Source: Melastoma dodecandrum (Eukaryota > Streptophyta > Magnoliopsida > Myrtales > Melastomataceae). From it: 64,000 nucleotides of DNA. This document shows positions 22,540 through 32,150 of the stretch, piece by piece. Every line of letters starts with the position of its first letter. Positions within the stretch are counted from its first letter, which is position 1. A program made the translations under genes and the position numbers. The notes under the pieces were generated by a model. It was given only the letters and a program-made list of their open reading frames with translations, had not been told where the DNA came from and made no database searches. The stretch covers positions 1 through 64,000 of the forward strand of contig JARUPY010000311.1 in assembly GCA_029817715.1 (NCBI GenBank), read 5' to 3'.

Positions 22540-25395
22540 CCAATCTCGGTTAGGCCCTACAGATACGGTCATGCGCAAAAAGATGAGATTGAGCGGTTGG
22601 TTGCCGACATGCTATTGGCAAGCATAATCCAGCCTAGTACCAGTCCATTCTCGAGCCCGGTAATACTGGTTAAGAAGAAGGATGGGAGTTGGCGTTTCTG
22701 TGACGACTACCGGGAATTAAATAAGGTCACTATACCGGACAAATACCCGATTCCCGTAATTCAGGATATGTTGGATGAACTAGCAGGGGCAACTATATTT
22801 TCTAAGATCGACTTACGAGCCGGGTACCATCAGATTCGTATGGCGGACGAGGATGTACCGAAGACTGCGTTTCGCACTCACAGCGGACACTACGAGTTTC
22901 TGGTGATGCCGTTTGGACTAACGAACGCACCATCGACCTTCCAATCAACGATGAATGACTTGTTCCGACCCTTCCTGCGAAGGTTTGTGTTGGTTTTCTT
23001 CGATGACATCTTGATATACAGTGGATCCCTGAACGACCATGTGGAGCATTTGAGGGCCGTACTAAACATTTTGGATCGCCATCAGTTTACGGCGAACCAA
23101 AGAAAGTGTGCTTTTGCAGTTTCCGAAGTGGAATACTTGGGACACATTATATCGGAGGGAGGAGTCGCGATGGACCCAACCAAAGTTACAGCCGTGCGGG
23201 AGTGGCCCGTCCCGCGTTCAACAAAAGGAGTTCGTGGGTTCCTGGGACTAGCAGGATACTATCGTCGGTTTGTCCGAAATTATGGATCCATTGCTCGCCC
23301 CTTGACAGACTTATTAAAGAAGGATGTCCCCTCCCCGTTCCGTTGGACTGGCGAGGCGGATTCAGCATTCCAAGCATTGAAGGAAGCTCTGATGACGGCA
23401 CCCATTCTGGTAATGCCGAATTTTTTGAAATTATTTGTGGTAGAATGTGATGCATCAGGGACAGGGATAGGTGCCGTCCTTATGCAAGAGGAACGCCCGG
23501 TCGCGTACTTTAGTAAAGCTTTCAGTCCGGCGACATTGGCTAAATCGGCGTATGAGAGAGAACTAATGGCACTAGTCTTGGCAGTACAACATTGGCATCC
23601 ATATCTGATCGGCCGAAGATTCACGGTCAGAACCGATCACCAGAGTTTGAAGTATATATTATCTCAGCGTATCGGGACACCGTTTCAACAGGTATGGGTG
23701 GCCAAGCTCATGGGCTATGATTTCGAGATTGTTTATAAACCAGGGAAAGCTAATTCGGCGGCGGATGCTCTCTCACCACGGGAGGAGGAAGGACAGTTGG
23801 CAGCATTGAGTAGCCCAGTGTGGCCAGCCGCAATAGATGTCGTCAACGAACAAAAGACGGATGAATTTATACAGAAAGTAAAAGCAGACCTGGAATTAGA
23901 CCCATCGTCAAATCCGGGATTCACCTTAGAGAACGGCATCGTCTTTTTCAAGCATCGATTAGTGATATCTGAAACTTCGGAATGGGTAACACGTTTACTC
24001 TTTGAGTTTCATAACACTCCGATGGGAGGACACGCCGGTGCTTGGAGAACTTATAAACGTATTGCTGCGAGTATCTGCTGGCGTGGGATGGCGAAACGGG
24101 TTCGTAATTATGTCGCCGAATGCTTGGAATGTCAGAAAGCTAAGTACGAGACTATGTCACCGGCTGGTTTATTACAACCTTTACCGGTCCCCGACAAGGT
24201 GTGGGAAGACATTTCTATGGATTTTATTACGTGTCTACCGAAGTCGAGGGGTTTCTCTTCTATCATGGTGGTGGTGGACCGGTTATCTAAATATTGCCAC
24301 CTAATAGCTTTGCGAAGCCCTCTTTCCGCACGTTCGGTGGCACAAACTTTTATTGACGAAGTCGTCAGGCTACACGGTATTCCAAGTTCCATTGTTAGTG
24401 ACCGAGACCCGTTGTTTGTGAGTTCGTTTTGGCAGGAATTATTTCGCTTACAAGGTACTAAGCTGCGGTTTAGCACGGCCTATCACCCGGAGACGGATGG
24501 ACAAACAGAAGTCTTGAATAGGATTATTGAGGCATACCTGCGATGCTTTATCTGTGATCAGCCCCGGCAATGGGTTGCGTGGCTTCCATGGGCTGAGTTT
24601 TGGTACAACACATCCTACCACACTAGTGCCAAGATGACTCCTTTTGAGATTGTTTACGGGCGACCCCCACCCACTCTGCATCGCTACCTACCAGGCGAGT
24701 GCCAAGTTGCCGCTGTAGGGGAGGTGTTGGGCAGCCGCGATGAGGTCTTACGTCAGCTCAAACTAAATTTGTCGCGGGCACAGCAGAAGATGACGCGGCA
24801 AGCAAACAAGCACAGACGACCCCTGGAATTTGTACTGGGAGACAAGGTCTTTCTTAAAGTTCGACCACATAGACAGTCATCCGTGGCTACTAGTCGTTTC
24901 CACAAGTTGGCAGCCAGGTTTTATGGACCGTTCGAGGTTGTTGAACGAGTGGGGGCGGTGGCCTACCGTTTGCAACTCCCTGAGTCTTCTCGAATTCATC
25001 CGGTGTTTCATGTATCGCAGTTGAAGCGTGTTCGGGGGAATCACCCCGCCGAGCCTATTCTACCGGAGAGTCTTGAGGCGCCCTTACCTGCTCAGTTCGG
25101 ACCAGCAGAATGCCTTGCGCGTCGTACGCTGTGGACGACGGCGGGTGATCGACGCCAAGTACTAATTTGCTGGCACGGTCAGTCACCGGACGATGCGTCG
25201 TGGATAGATGTTGACGATTTGCAACAATTTCCAGACTTCCGCCTTGAGGACAAGGCTGTTGTTGAGGAGGAGGAAATTGTTACGGAACCGGATATCCAGC
25301 TGGGGCTTGAGGAGATCGCGCCGGATATCCAACAGGATCCAGAGGGGATCGTGCCTCTTAAAGTCTATTATAGGAAGAATCATGGGAGGAAATAA
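22540..25395 (+). CDS. Reverse transcriptase-RNase H-integrase part of the chromovirus-type polyprotein
   Basis: Open in the same frame as gag-pro from just after the TGA to 25395; the first ATG is at 22597. Order: reverse transcriptase (DDYRELNKVTIPDKYPIP; catalytic FFDDILIYS at about residue 134 of the Met-initiated part), RNase H (ECDASGTGIGAVL; YERELMALV), integrase with its HHCC zinc-binding segment (from GGHAGAWRTYKRI to CLECQKAK) and DDE core (VVVDRLSKY; IVSDRDPLFVSSFWQE), then HPVFHVSQLKR and a chromodomain-like end (residues about 855-885). The last 39 codons and stop lie inside the 3' LTR. No frameshift was seen over about 950 codons. The split from gag-pro by a single TGA is the only visible coding defect. 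Confidence 0.92.
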   Translation, partial: PISVRPYRYGHAQKDEIERLVADMLLASIIQPSTSPFSSPVILVKKKDGSWRFCDDYRELNKVTIPDKYPIPVIQDMLDELAGATIFSKIDLRAGYHQIRMADEDVPKTAFRTHSGHYEFLVMPFGLTNAPSTFQSTMNDLFRPFLRRFVLVFFDDILIYSGSLNDHVEHLRAVLNILDRHQFTANQRKCAFAVSEVEYLGHIISEGGVAMDPTKVTAVREWPVPRSTKGVRGFLGLAGYYRRFVRNYGSIARPLTDLLKKDVPSPFRWTGEADSAFQALKEALMTAPILVMPNFLKLFVVECDASGTGIGAVLMQEERPVAYFSKAFSPATLAKSAYERELMALVLAVQHWHPYLIGRRFTVRTDHQSLKYILSQRIGTPFQQVWVAKLMGYDFEIVYKPGKANSAADALSPREEEGQLAALSSPVWPAAIDVVNEQKTDEFIQKVKADLELDPSSNPGFTLENGIVFFKHRLVISETSEWVTRLLFEFHNTPMGGHAGAWRTYKRIAASICWRGMAKRVRNYVAECLECQKAKYETMSPAGLLQPLPVPDKVWEDISMDFITCLPKSRGFSSIMVVVDRLSKYCHLIALRSPLSARSVAQTFIDEVVRLHGIPSSIVSDRDPLFVSSFWQELFRLQGTKLRFSTAYHPETDGQTEVLNRIIEAYLRCFICDQPRQWVAWLPWAEFWYNTSYHTSAKMTPFEIVYGRPPPTLHRYLPGECQVAAVGEVLGSRDEVLRQLKLNLSRAQQKMTRQANKHRRPLEFVLGDKVFLKVRPHRQSSVATSRFHKLAARFYGPFEVVERVGAVAYRLQLPESSRIHPVFHVSQLKRVRGNHPAEPILPESLEAPLPAQFGPAECLARRTLWTTAGDRRQVLICWHGQSPDDASWIDVDDLQQFPDFRLEDKAVVEEEEIVTEPDIQLGLEEIAPDIQQDPEGIVPLKVYYRKNHGRK
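25264..25276 (+). other. Polypurine tract
   Basis: GAGGAGGAGGAAA, thirteen purines ending one base before the 3' LTR, in the position expected for plus-strand priming. It lies within the pol frame and encodes part of an acidic run. Confidence 0.8.
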
Positions 25396-25587
25396 TAGGA
25401 AAAGGAGGAAATAAATGAGAGGGATTGCTACGAAGGGATTAAAATAGGGGATTGGGAGGGGAGGAGAGATTATTCGGTCTTTGATTGTTTTTCGGCCGGT
25501 TGGCCTGGATTCGGCCTTTTGGATTGGTATTGGCATTTTGCTTGGGATTGTTATCGTGTATTGATTTGTCGTGTTTAAGTCGCAACA
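25278..25587 (+). repeat. 3' LTR
   Basis: 310 bp with TG...CA ends, followed by the GGTAT duplication at 25588-25592. It contains the last codons and stop of pol (to 25395). Confidence 0.95.
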
Positions 25588-27126
25588 GGTATGCAACTAT
25601 TCTGATTTCTTTCCCTTTTACAAAAAAAAAAAAATTATGCCTTCTTTGTGACTATGAAGTATGCCCTCTGGACATTAATTCATTTTGTTCACTCTGAGCT
25701 CTCGAGAGAAAGGAAGCTTATCTCATGCATTGAATGGTCTGTAAACTCCTGTTCTTTTTTGTGTGATGAGGTCAAGTATGACTTTCAAATGCTTTTTGTA
25801 GGTATATATGCTCAAGAAGTTGACCGATATAAGAGGACATTGCTTCTTGTGAACAAGGCTGACCTTTTACCTGTTTCTTTGAGGTGAGTTTTATTACTGT
25901 TCAGAAAAAGGTTCTTTCTTATGTCTAAGTAACTGCCTCCTATCACTTATGTTATGTTCTAATTATCCAACTATTTCGACAGGGATAAGTGGGCGAGTTC
26001 TTCCAGAGTCAGGGCATCCTATTTCTTTTCTGGTCTGCAAAGGCTGCTACTGCAGCACTAGAAGGCAGATGGATAGCATCTCCATGGATAACACAGGATA
26101 AGCAACGGGCAGCAGATGACCCCCGCTTAAAGGTTTATGGAAAAGAGGATCTTTTGGCCCGGTTACAAGCTGAAGCAGAAGAGATTGTGAAATTGAGGAG
26201 GCAGTCTGGATCTGGTGTGACAGATTTATCAGATGCTCGCCCTGCAAGTGGACAAACAGCAGCTAAAAGTGTCACCGTAGGATTCATTGGTTATCCTAAT
26301 GTTGGGAAGAGTTCTACCATCAATGCGTTGGTCGGTCAGAAGCGAACTGGAGTCACATCCACCCCGGGAAAAACGAAGCACTTCCAGACATTAATTATAT
26401 CCGAGGAGCTGACATTGTGTGATTGCCCCGGGTTGGTATTCCCATCCTTTTCTAGCTTGCGACACGAGATGATTGCTTGTGGCGTTTTGCCCATTGACAG
26501 GATGACAGAACATAGAGAGGCCATACAAGTGGTGGCTAATCGTGTTCCCAGACATGTAGTTGAAGATGTTTACAATATAAAGTTACCGAAACCCAAGGCC
26601 TATGAGCCACTGAATCGTCCTCCTCTGGCCTCGGAACTTTTGCGGACTTACTGTGCCTCTCGTGGGTACGTTGGTTCCAGTGGACTGCCCGATGAGACCA
26701 GGGCTGCACGCCAAATTTTGAAAGATTACATTGATGGGAAGCTACCCCATTTCGAATTGCCTCCTGGGACAAGCAGCGAAGAAAATAATGAAGAGGACGC
26801 TGCTGGTAGTTTTTTGCCTGAAGTAGAACCCGAAGGTGAAAAATCCAACCTCGAGAGTTCAGGGGAATCCGAGAATGAGGTTGAAGGTGTGCCTGTCCTT
26901 GATGGCTTGATCAAGTCCTCAATGATTTGAATTCCTTCGACATGCAAAATGGCCTATTCTACAGGAAGCTCAGCACAAAGAAGCCGACCGTGTCCCATAA
27001 GCACCCAAGAAGGTTCAGAGAAAGAAGGATAGGTCTTGGAGGGTGGGGAACGACGATGGGGATGGTATGCCCGTTGTTAGGGCATTCCAGAAGCCCATTA
27101 ACCGAGGTGCTGAAGTCACGAGGTGA

Positions 27127-27980
27127 GCGCTGCCATTCCCAACTGTGCTATGCAGATGCTTTGGGCAATAGGACAGATGCTTCGGAATGACAGGATGGGA
27201 ATCTCGTGGCATGTCGGAGGATGACTGATACTGCCTGGGAAGTGTTCAAACACGGCGATGAGGTGGCAATGTTTCCTGGCAGAGCTGCTGTCAGGTACTG
27301 AAAATTCTGCCCAAGTCCATACACGGTTGCCAACTTTTCTGTCCGGGGTTGTATCATTACTGCTACGGAAACTATCTGCAATATGTTGGATGTGTAGATA
27401 TTATGATCAGAGTTGGGTAGCTATAAAAAGCGACATTCTGCTGAACGGGCGAGCAAATGTGCGTCCGCCTGTTGCAAAATATTTTACAAATTCCCAGTGC
27501 TTCACGACTGCTTATTACAGTTGAAAAGAAATTTCTTGGCGTTAGTAAATGCATGCAGTGATTCATGAGGTGGATTATTATTGTTGTGGTTGTACATGTC
27601 TAATTTTAACGTCACATTATCACGGAGAAAAACAATTTGGGTGGAGAGTTGTTACTCGTATTTCAAAATTCTATTTTTTTAAATTAAATTTAACTATTTA
27701 AACGGGAACATTGTTTATCTAAGTGTAAATAATTTCCCAAAATATAGGGATAGATGAGAGAGCAATGAGTTGGCACCGAGCTCTCCTTGGTGAACGAGAT
27801 TTTCTGATAGTCTGCCTGTTTTGCAGGAATGACCAGGGGTGACTGCTGATGTCCATTGTTTTGATGCCGTAACAAACAGCTGGGACAAGCGAGTCCATCC
27901 GCCTAAAAAGTTTCTTCTTCTCTTGTCCGCCTAATATTTGGCATCGATCCAGCCGGACTAGCGATGGAGTATCTCTCCGT
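27127..27980. other. Region after the LSG1 copy, no gene recognised
   Basis: The first few hundred bases may be the former 3' UTR of LSG1. Nothing resembling the missing Kelch exons of the BSL copy was found here. From 27600 the sequence is AT-rich up to the truncated copia LTR. Confidence 0.4.
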
Positions 27981-28240
27981 TGTTGTCTTTACACACAAGG
28001 GAAGCATATTTTAATGAAATTGCGTAGCAAATCATGGAAATTACGATACGTATAAATCTGTTCAAGAAAATGTCGGTAGGGCGTACCTTACCTTTAGTCT
28101 GAATAAAGGAGAAATCACTTCTAGATCACAACCGTCTTCAAGAGCCTCAAGCGCGACTCCTCTAGCGGTATCTACGCACACGCGCACGAACAATTTGTCC
28201 CTTTGGTGCTAGCTCTTGAGACACGTCTGTTTTTCTTAGA
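27981..28240 (-). repeat. Truncated left LTR of the copia element
   Basis: Directly repeats 30515-30800, sharing CTCCTCTAGCGGTATC, CACGCGCACGAACAATTTGT and GGTGCTAGC, with scattered substitutions and small indels. It ends abruptly where protease-like sequence begins. Confidence 0.85.
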
Positions 28241-29264
28241 AGCTAATTTCGAAATAATAGTTCTCCAAATTTAAATCAAATCCACTGGGCAACTTTATTA
28301 CATACGTCCCTACAGCTAATGCAGCAACTCTAGCTCCATTCGCCACTCGTAGGTCCATCTCGCTCTTGGATTGCCGTCTACAATCACTTAGACCCTGCAA
28401 GTTCGCACAAATGTAAGAACTACTTCCGGAATCTATGACCCATGATGAAGAAATAGAGATATTGTATTCAATCACAAAGATACCTGAAGCATCCGTTCCG
28501 CTGGCTGTCTTCTTCATGAGTTGGAAACAATTCTTCTTTCAATGGCCTTTCTTGCCACAATGAAAGCATATAGCCTCCTTCTCATCAGATTGAGGTATCT
28601 GTTGCCCTTTCTTAAGCCACTTTTGCGCTGGAGGTCCGACGCTCTTAACTGCTTTGGCCCTGGAATTGAATTTCTCAGTGACAGGACACTGGTTGGTCTT
28701 TCTGACGATCATTGCTTGAAGATAAGGATTTACCTTCATGTCATACTCAGTAATTTTCAGCATTGCCATTAGATCAGTCAAACTCTTCTCCATATTGTTC
28801 ATGTTGAAGTTCAACACAAACTGAGAAAATGATGATGGGAGTGAGGACAAAACCAGGTCAACAGCTAAGTTCTGCTCCAGCTTGGAACCCAAGCTTTCAA
28901 GCCTCTCAATGTACCATATCATATTGAGTACATATGGCTCAACTGGGTTTCCTTCCACCAGCATTGTTCGAGACAGTGCCTGAGAGGTCTTATACCTCTC
29001 AACTCTGGCACTCTCTTGGAAGAGCTCACGTGAGTGCTAATCAATCTCCTTAGCACTCATGTTCTCATGCTGCCTTTGTAACTCGGGAGACATAGAGGAC
29101 AACATGATGTACTGAACATCCAGTGTATCCTCTAAGTATTGACTGTAGTAAGACTGATCATCCTCAGAAGCATCAGGCGCAGGTTCTTTAAGTGGTATAT
29201 CCTCCAGCACATAAATCTTTCTCTCATGCCTTAGGATAATTTTCAGTTTCCTATACCAATCCAC
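28236..29264 (-). pseudogene. Copia Gag and partial protease, broken
   Basis: Minus-strand frames read MDWYRKLKIILRHERKIYVL (29264 down), then after a TAG at about 29040 the Gag core MLVEGNPVEPYVLNMI, LGSKLEQNLAVDLVLSSLP and FNMNNMEKSLTDLMAMLK. The zinc knuckle CFHCGKKGH is followed at once by TGA where a tryptophan is usual, then KKNC in the same frame. The protease start follows: SSWVIDSGSSSYIC (active-site D-S-G) and RVANGARVAALAVGTY, and it stops at 28236. These are classic copia Gag-protease segments in the right order. At least two nonsense codons and the deletion of the rest of pol make the copy inert. Confidence 0.85.
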
Positions 29265-30502
29265 TCTTTCTCGAGAATGCTTCGCAACGTAAGGGTGTTT
29301 GTGTTTGCCATCTACAAAATAATTTAAGGCAGAGTTTTAGTATTTATGAAATATTAATTAATAAAGGACTTTAGTATAACTCCCACTATTTTATTCGAAA
29401 ACAACAGCCCCCACTGTTGAAATCGAGAATTTGTTGGTAATATTTCCTAGTGGAACCGAAATCTCGAAACATGAATTATGCATACAGCTAAGCTGTGCCT
29501 ACACACCACACGAAACAAGTAGGCCTTTAACTCGCAAATCATAATTATCTATGTGATTTCTAGTATTTTTCACATTGAGTCTAATAACTCTTAAACTTAA
29601 CACTTGCCCCTCAAAACAGCTCACCTTAGCTGTACCGACTCATGGGAGAAATCCGATTATTATAATACATATCAATGGAGGGCACTTAGATTATATAATT
29701 CTTAACTTAATAATTAGGGGATTTGAGATAGTTTATTTTGTCTCACCATTAAAATATTTAATAGGACACATTAGTCCATAGCATTCTTATCCGACCTTTT
29801 AGAATAATAATAATAATAATATCTTTAAACTTCTAAAATTATTATTTTTAATTTTTCTATTTCTTGGTCAGATAATTTATTATTTTATTTCAAATTGCCA
29901 AATTATTTCAAATCCATATTCTTGGATTTTTATAATTTGCTTGACCATCTCTTTATTCCCGGTCTATAATTTTAAAATCATAATTAGAAGTACATCTTTG
30001 TTATCTCTCTCAATAATACATTTCAGTATATGAGTATTTTAAAACTATTAAACTCTTACACTCGGGGCATATTAAATTGATTTTCTTTTTATTTCAAATA
30101 TATTTCCAAGAAACCCAACTTTGAGATTTTGTTTCTAGTACAACTTTGAGATTTTTTTTCCAGTGAATCCACGATAAATAATCTAATTAAATATATAAAA
30201 GGTAGGCGTTTGCCCTTTATTTATTAAAACATTTCCCAAATCTTAAAAGGTGATATTTTCGTCCTTAAATCTTATAAAATATTTTATTTTGATCTTTTGG
30301 GATTATTTTAATTCTTTTGTCCCCTAATAAAAGCTTTTCTCACCTACGCATTAACCATAGGCTACGAATTGCCAAAATTCTTTTAGGCTACTTTTCTAAG
30401 GAAAGAAGAAGCATAGGCCTATCATAAAAAATGAAAAAAATCGAATTACATTATTTAATCCGAAAAGAAGAAATCGATTTATACGATTCAATCACAAACG
30501 AT
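29265..30502 (-). other. AT-rich leader of the copia element
   Basis: The untranslated stretch between the primer site and Gag. It contains no open frame of note and several long AT-rich tracts. Confidence 0.6.
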
Positions 30503-30513
30503 CTCTGATACCA
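30503..30513 (-). other. Primer-binding site of the copia element (initiator Met tRNA)
   Basis: On the minus strand this reads TGGTATCAGAG, the standard initiator-Met site, one base from the LTR end at 30515. Confidence 0.85.
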
Positions 30514-30514
30514 C

Positions 30515-31950
30515 TGTTGGGTTTCTATGCACACAACGGAAGCAGATTTTAATGAAATTGCATAGTAAATCACGCAGGAAATTGTGATACATATAAATCT
30601 GTTCAAGAAAATGCATGTAAGGCGTACATTGCCTTTAGTCTGAATAAAAGTATTAGTAGGAAGAAATCACCTCCAAATCACGACTGTTTTAAAGAGCCTC
30701 AAACACGACTCCTCTAGCGGTATCCACGTACACGCGCACGAACAATTTGTCCCTATGGTGCTAGCCCTCGAGACACATCTGTTTTTCTTATGAGCTAATT
30801 TTGATAGACTCAATGTCACCTTTAACACTAGGGCCAAAATCTCATTTTTATAATCTTGGAGAATATAATATTAAAATAAAAAATATTCTATCATTATTTT
30901 TCTTTATTTATTTTATTTTTAAGGACCAAACTTAGGCACTTGGGCCTTAGCCCATATTGAAATAAAATAAACCTCGGCCCATCTAATAAGTTCAACCTAT
31001 TAGCTTCCATTTATCCAGAATAAATTAATAATCCAATTAATAATGATTCTGAATCAAATTCATGTATCCACTAAAACTTAACATATTGTTTGTGATGACG
31101 TGCTATTGCGTGCGACCCTCTAGGTTCTATACATGAAGGTAGTGTAAGTCCATACACAAACTAAGGTAACCGTTTAACAATATTTTTCAGTGATCCAACG
31201 TGATAGAATAATGGTCATGAATTTGTAATTCAATATCTTCATCTAACTGACATCCCAATTAATTTGGCGCAAAAATACATCATCACCAAATTAATTCTTT
31301 TACTTGATTACCAAGATATAATAGACTCTCCTGAATGTTAAACATTCCCACCATGACCATGGATTTTAGAGTCACTAATATCTCTATCAAGTGGCTTAAA
31401 TGTTAACTCTCTAATCTTAAAGAGCGATGAATCCTATATTGACTCAACACTATTTCTCTCTACGCTTTGTCACACACCCAACAATCGTATTATTCACAAT
31501 TCGGTTAAAGTCTGCTTTTAACGACGTCAAAGCACATAAACTCCACGCATAGAATAAATGAAGGTCTCAAGTCAAAATATCAGTTACACTCGTCCATAAA
31601 AAGGATTGACCAATGATGTTCAATATGTGATATCCTTTTAAACGGGTCGTGTTCAGTATCCCTAATCTTAGGGTACCCCTAAGTATAACTTAGATATACT
31701 ATCCATCGGTCTATCTCGACCTCAGTCATACTAAACGATAATCTAGATCTCCATGTCCCCTCTAAACATCTATCCGATCACGGACTATTTCAGATTAATA
31801 TACTCATTAATCTGTGGGATTTTATTATTAATAATTTTACGTACAAAAAAGTGAAGTAATCAATGACAAATACTCGTCTTTATTAATTATTTATCCTTGA
31901 ATACAATAAAGTGACTTTAAGTGCACACACTAACCGCATGGTCATTGGAC
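30515..31950 (-). repeat. Right (5') LTR of the copia element
   Basis: Starts TGTTGGGTTTC next to the primer site and repeats the left LTR for about 280 bases, then continues as AT-rich DNA. The segment 31236-31650 is related to a separate fragment at 42357-42700. The outer end near 31950 is an estimate. Confidence 0.65.
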
Positions 31951-32150
31951 GCAGCTTCCAAACCTTATTAATGGCATAAGTTGGATAAACAAGGCGAATG
32001 TCCACCACCATTCGTGTATTCCCTCATCCCTCTTGAGAAGCACTATAATCGCTTCAACTGTAGTTTCAGTTCACTGATTTTCCTCTTCTTGAATGATTAT
32101 TTGGAATCCTGGACTAAATCTCTCTATCTGTTTGTCATGTGTCTTTAAAG

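Larger units (their letters stand above)
20335..25587 (+). mobile_element. Ty3/gypsy chromovirus-type LTR retrotransposon, near-complete
   Basis: The element spans 5253 bp with two 310-bp LTRs (TGTTAC...GCAACA), a 5-bp target duplication GGTAT on both sides, a primer-binding site, a polypurine tract and gag-pro-RT-RH-IN coding in one frame. The integrase C terminus carries a chromodomain-like tail (CWHGQSPDDASWIDVDDLQQ), marking a chromovirus. Compact size and short LTRs suggest the Reina group, but that is inference. The two LTRs differ at about four of 310 positions by eye, so the insertion is fairly recent. It lies in intron 5 of the LSG1 copy, same orientation. One in-frame TGA (22537-22539) separates the protease part from the polymerase part. 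Confidence 0.95.
19123..27126 (+). pseudogene. LSG1-type GTPase (nucleolar/cytoplasmic 60S biogenesis), multiply damaged
   Basis: Homology runs the full length: exon 1 19123-19346 (MGKNEKTGLGRVLVKHHD...), 2 19514-19614, 3 about 19706-19792, 4 19967-20060, 5 20177-20233, 6 25802-25883 and 7 25983-27126. The circularly permuted GTPase motifs are present: NKAD (LLVNKADLLP), G1 (GYPNVGKSSTINAL) and DCPGL. The C terminus ends RGAEVTR. In yeast and plants LSG1 releases NMD3 from cytoplasmic 60S subunits. Damage seen: a frameshift in exon 2; AC instead of AG at the exon 3 acceptor (19704-19705); two extra bases at the start of exon 6; one base missing at about 25995; and single-base losses near 26915 and 27008. 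The DAR motif reads DGR (exon 5). A 5.25 kb retrotransposon fills intron 5. Neighbouring genes read cleanly, so random sequencing error is an unlikely explanation. Confidence 0.85.
27981..31950 (-). mobile_element. Truncated Ty1/copia LTR retrotransposon
   Basis: Minus-strand element. The right LTR (from 30515) begins TGTTGGGTTTC and extends to roughly 31950. The left LTR (27981-28240) is a direct repeat of its first 260 bases only. Next to the right LTR, on the minus strand, is an initiator-Met primer site (30503-30513), then a leader of about 1.2 kb, Gag and part of protease. Protease breaks off at about 28236 directly against LTR sequence, so integrase, reverse transcriptase, RNase H and the outer part of the 3' LTR are missing in one deletion. 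The exact outer end of the right LTR is uncertain, and no target duplication was identified. Confidence 0.8.

Noticed and set aside
31900..32080. Exact outer end and target duplication of the right copia LTR
   Set aside because: No CA terminus followed by a copy of the left flank (TCCGT) could be found, so the end is given only as an estimate.
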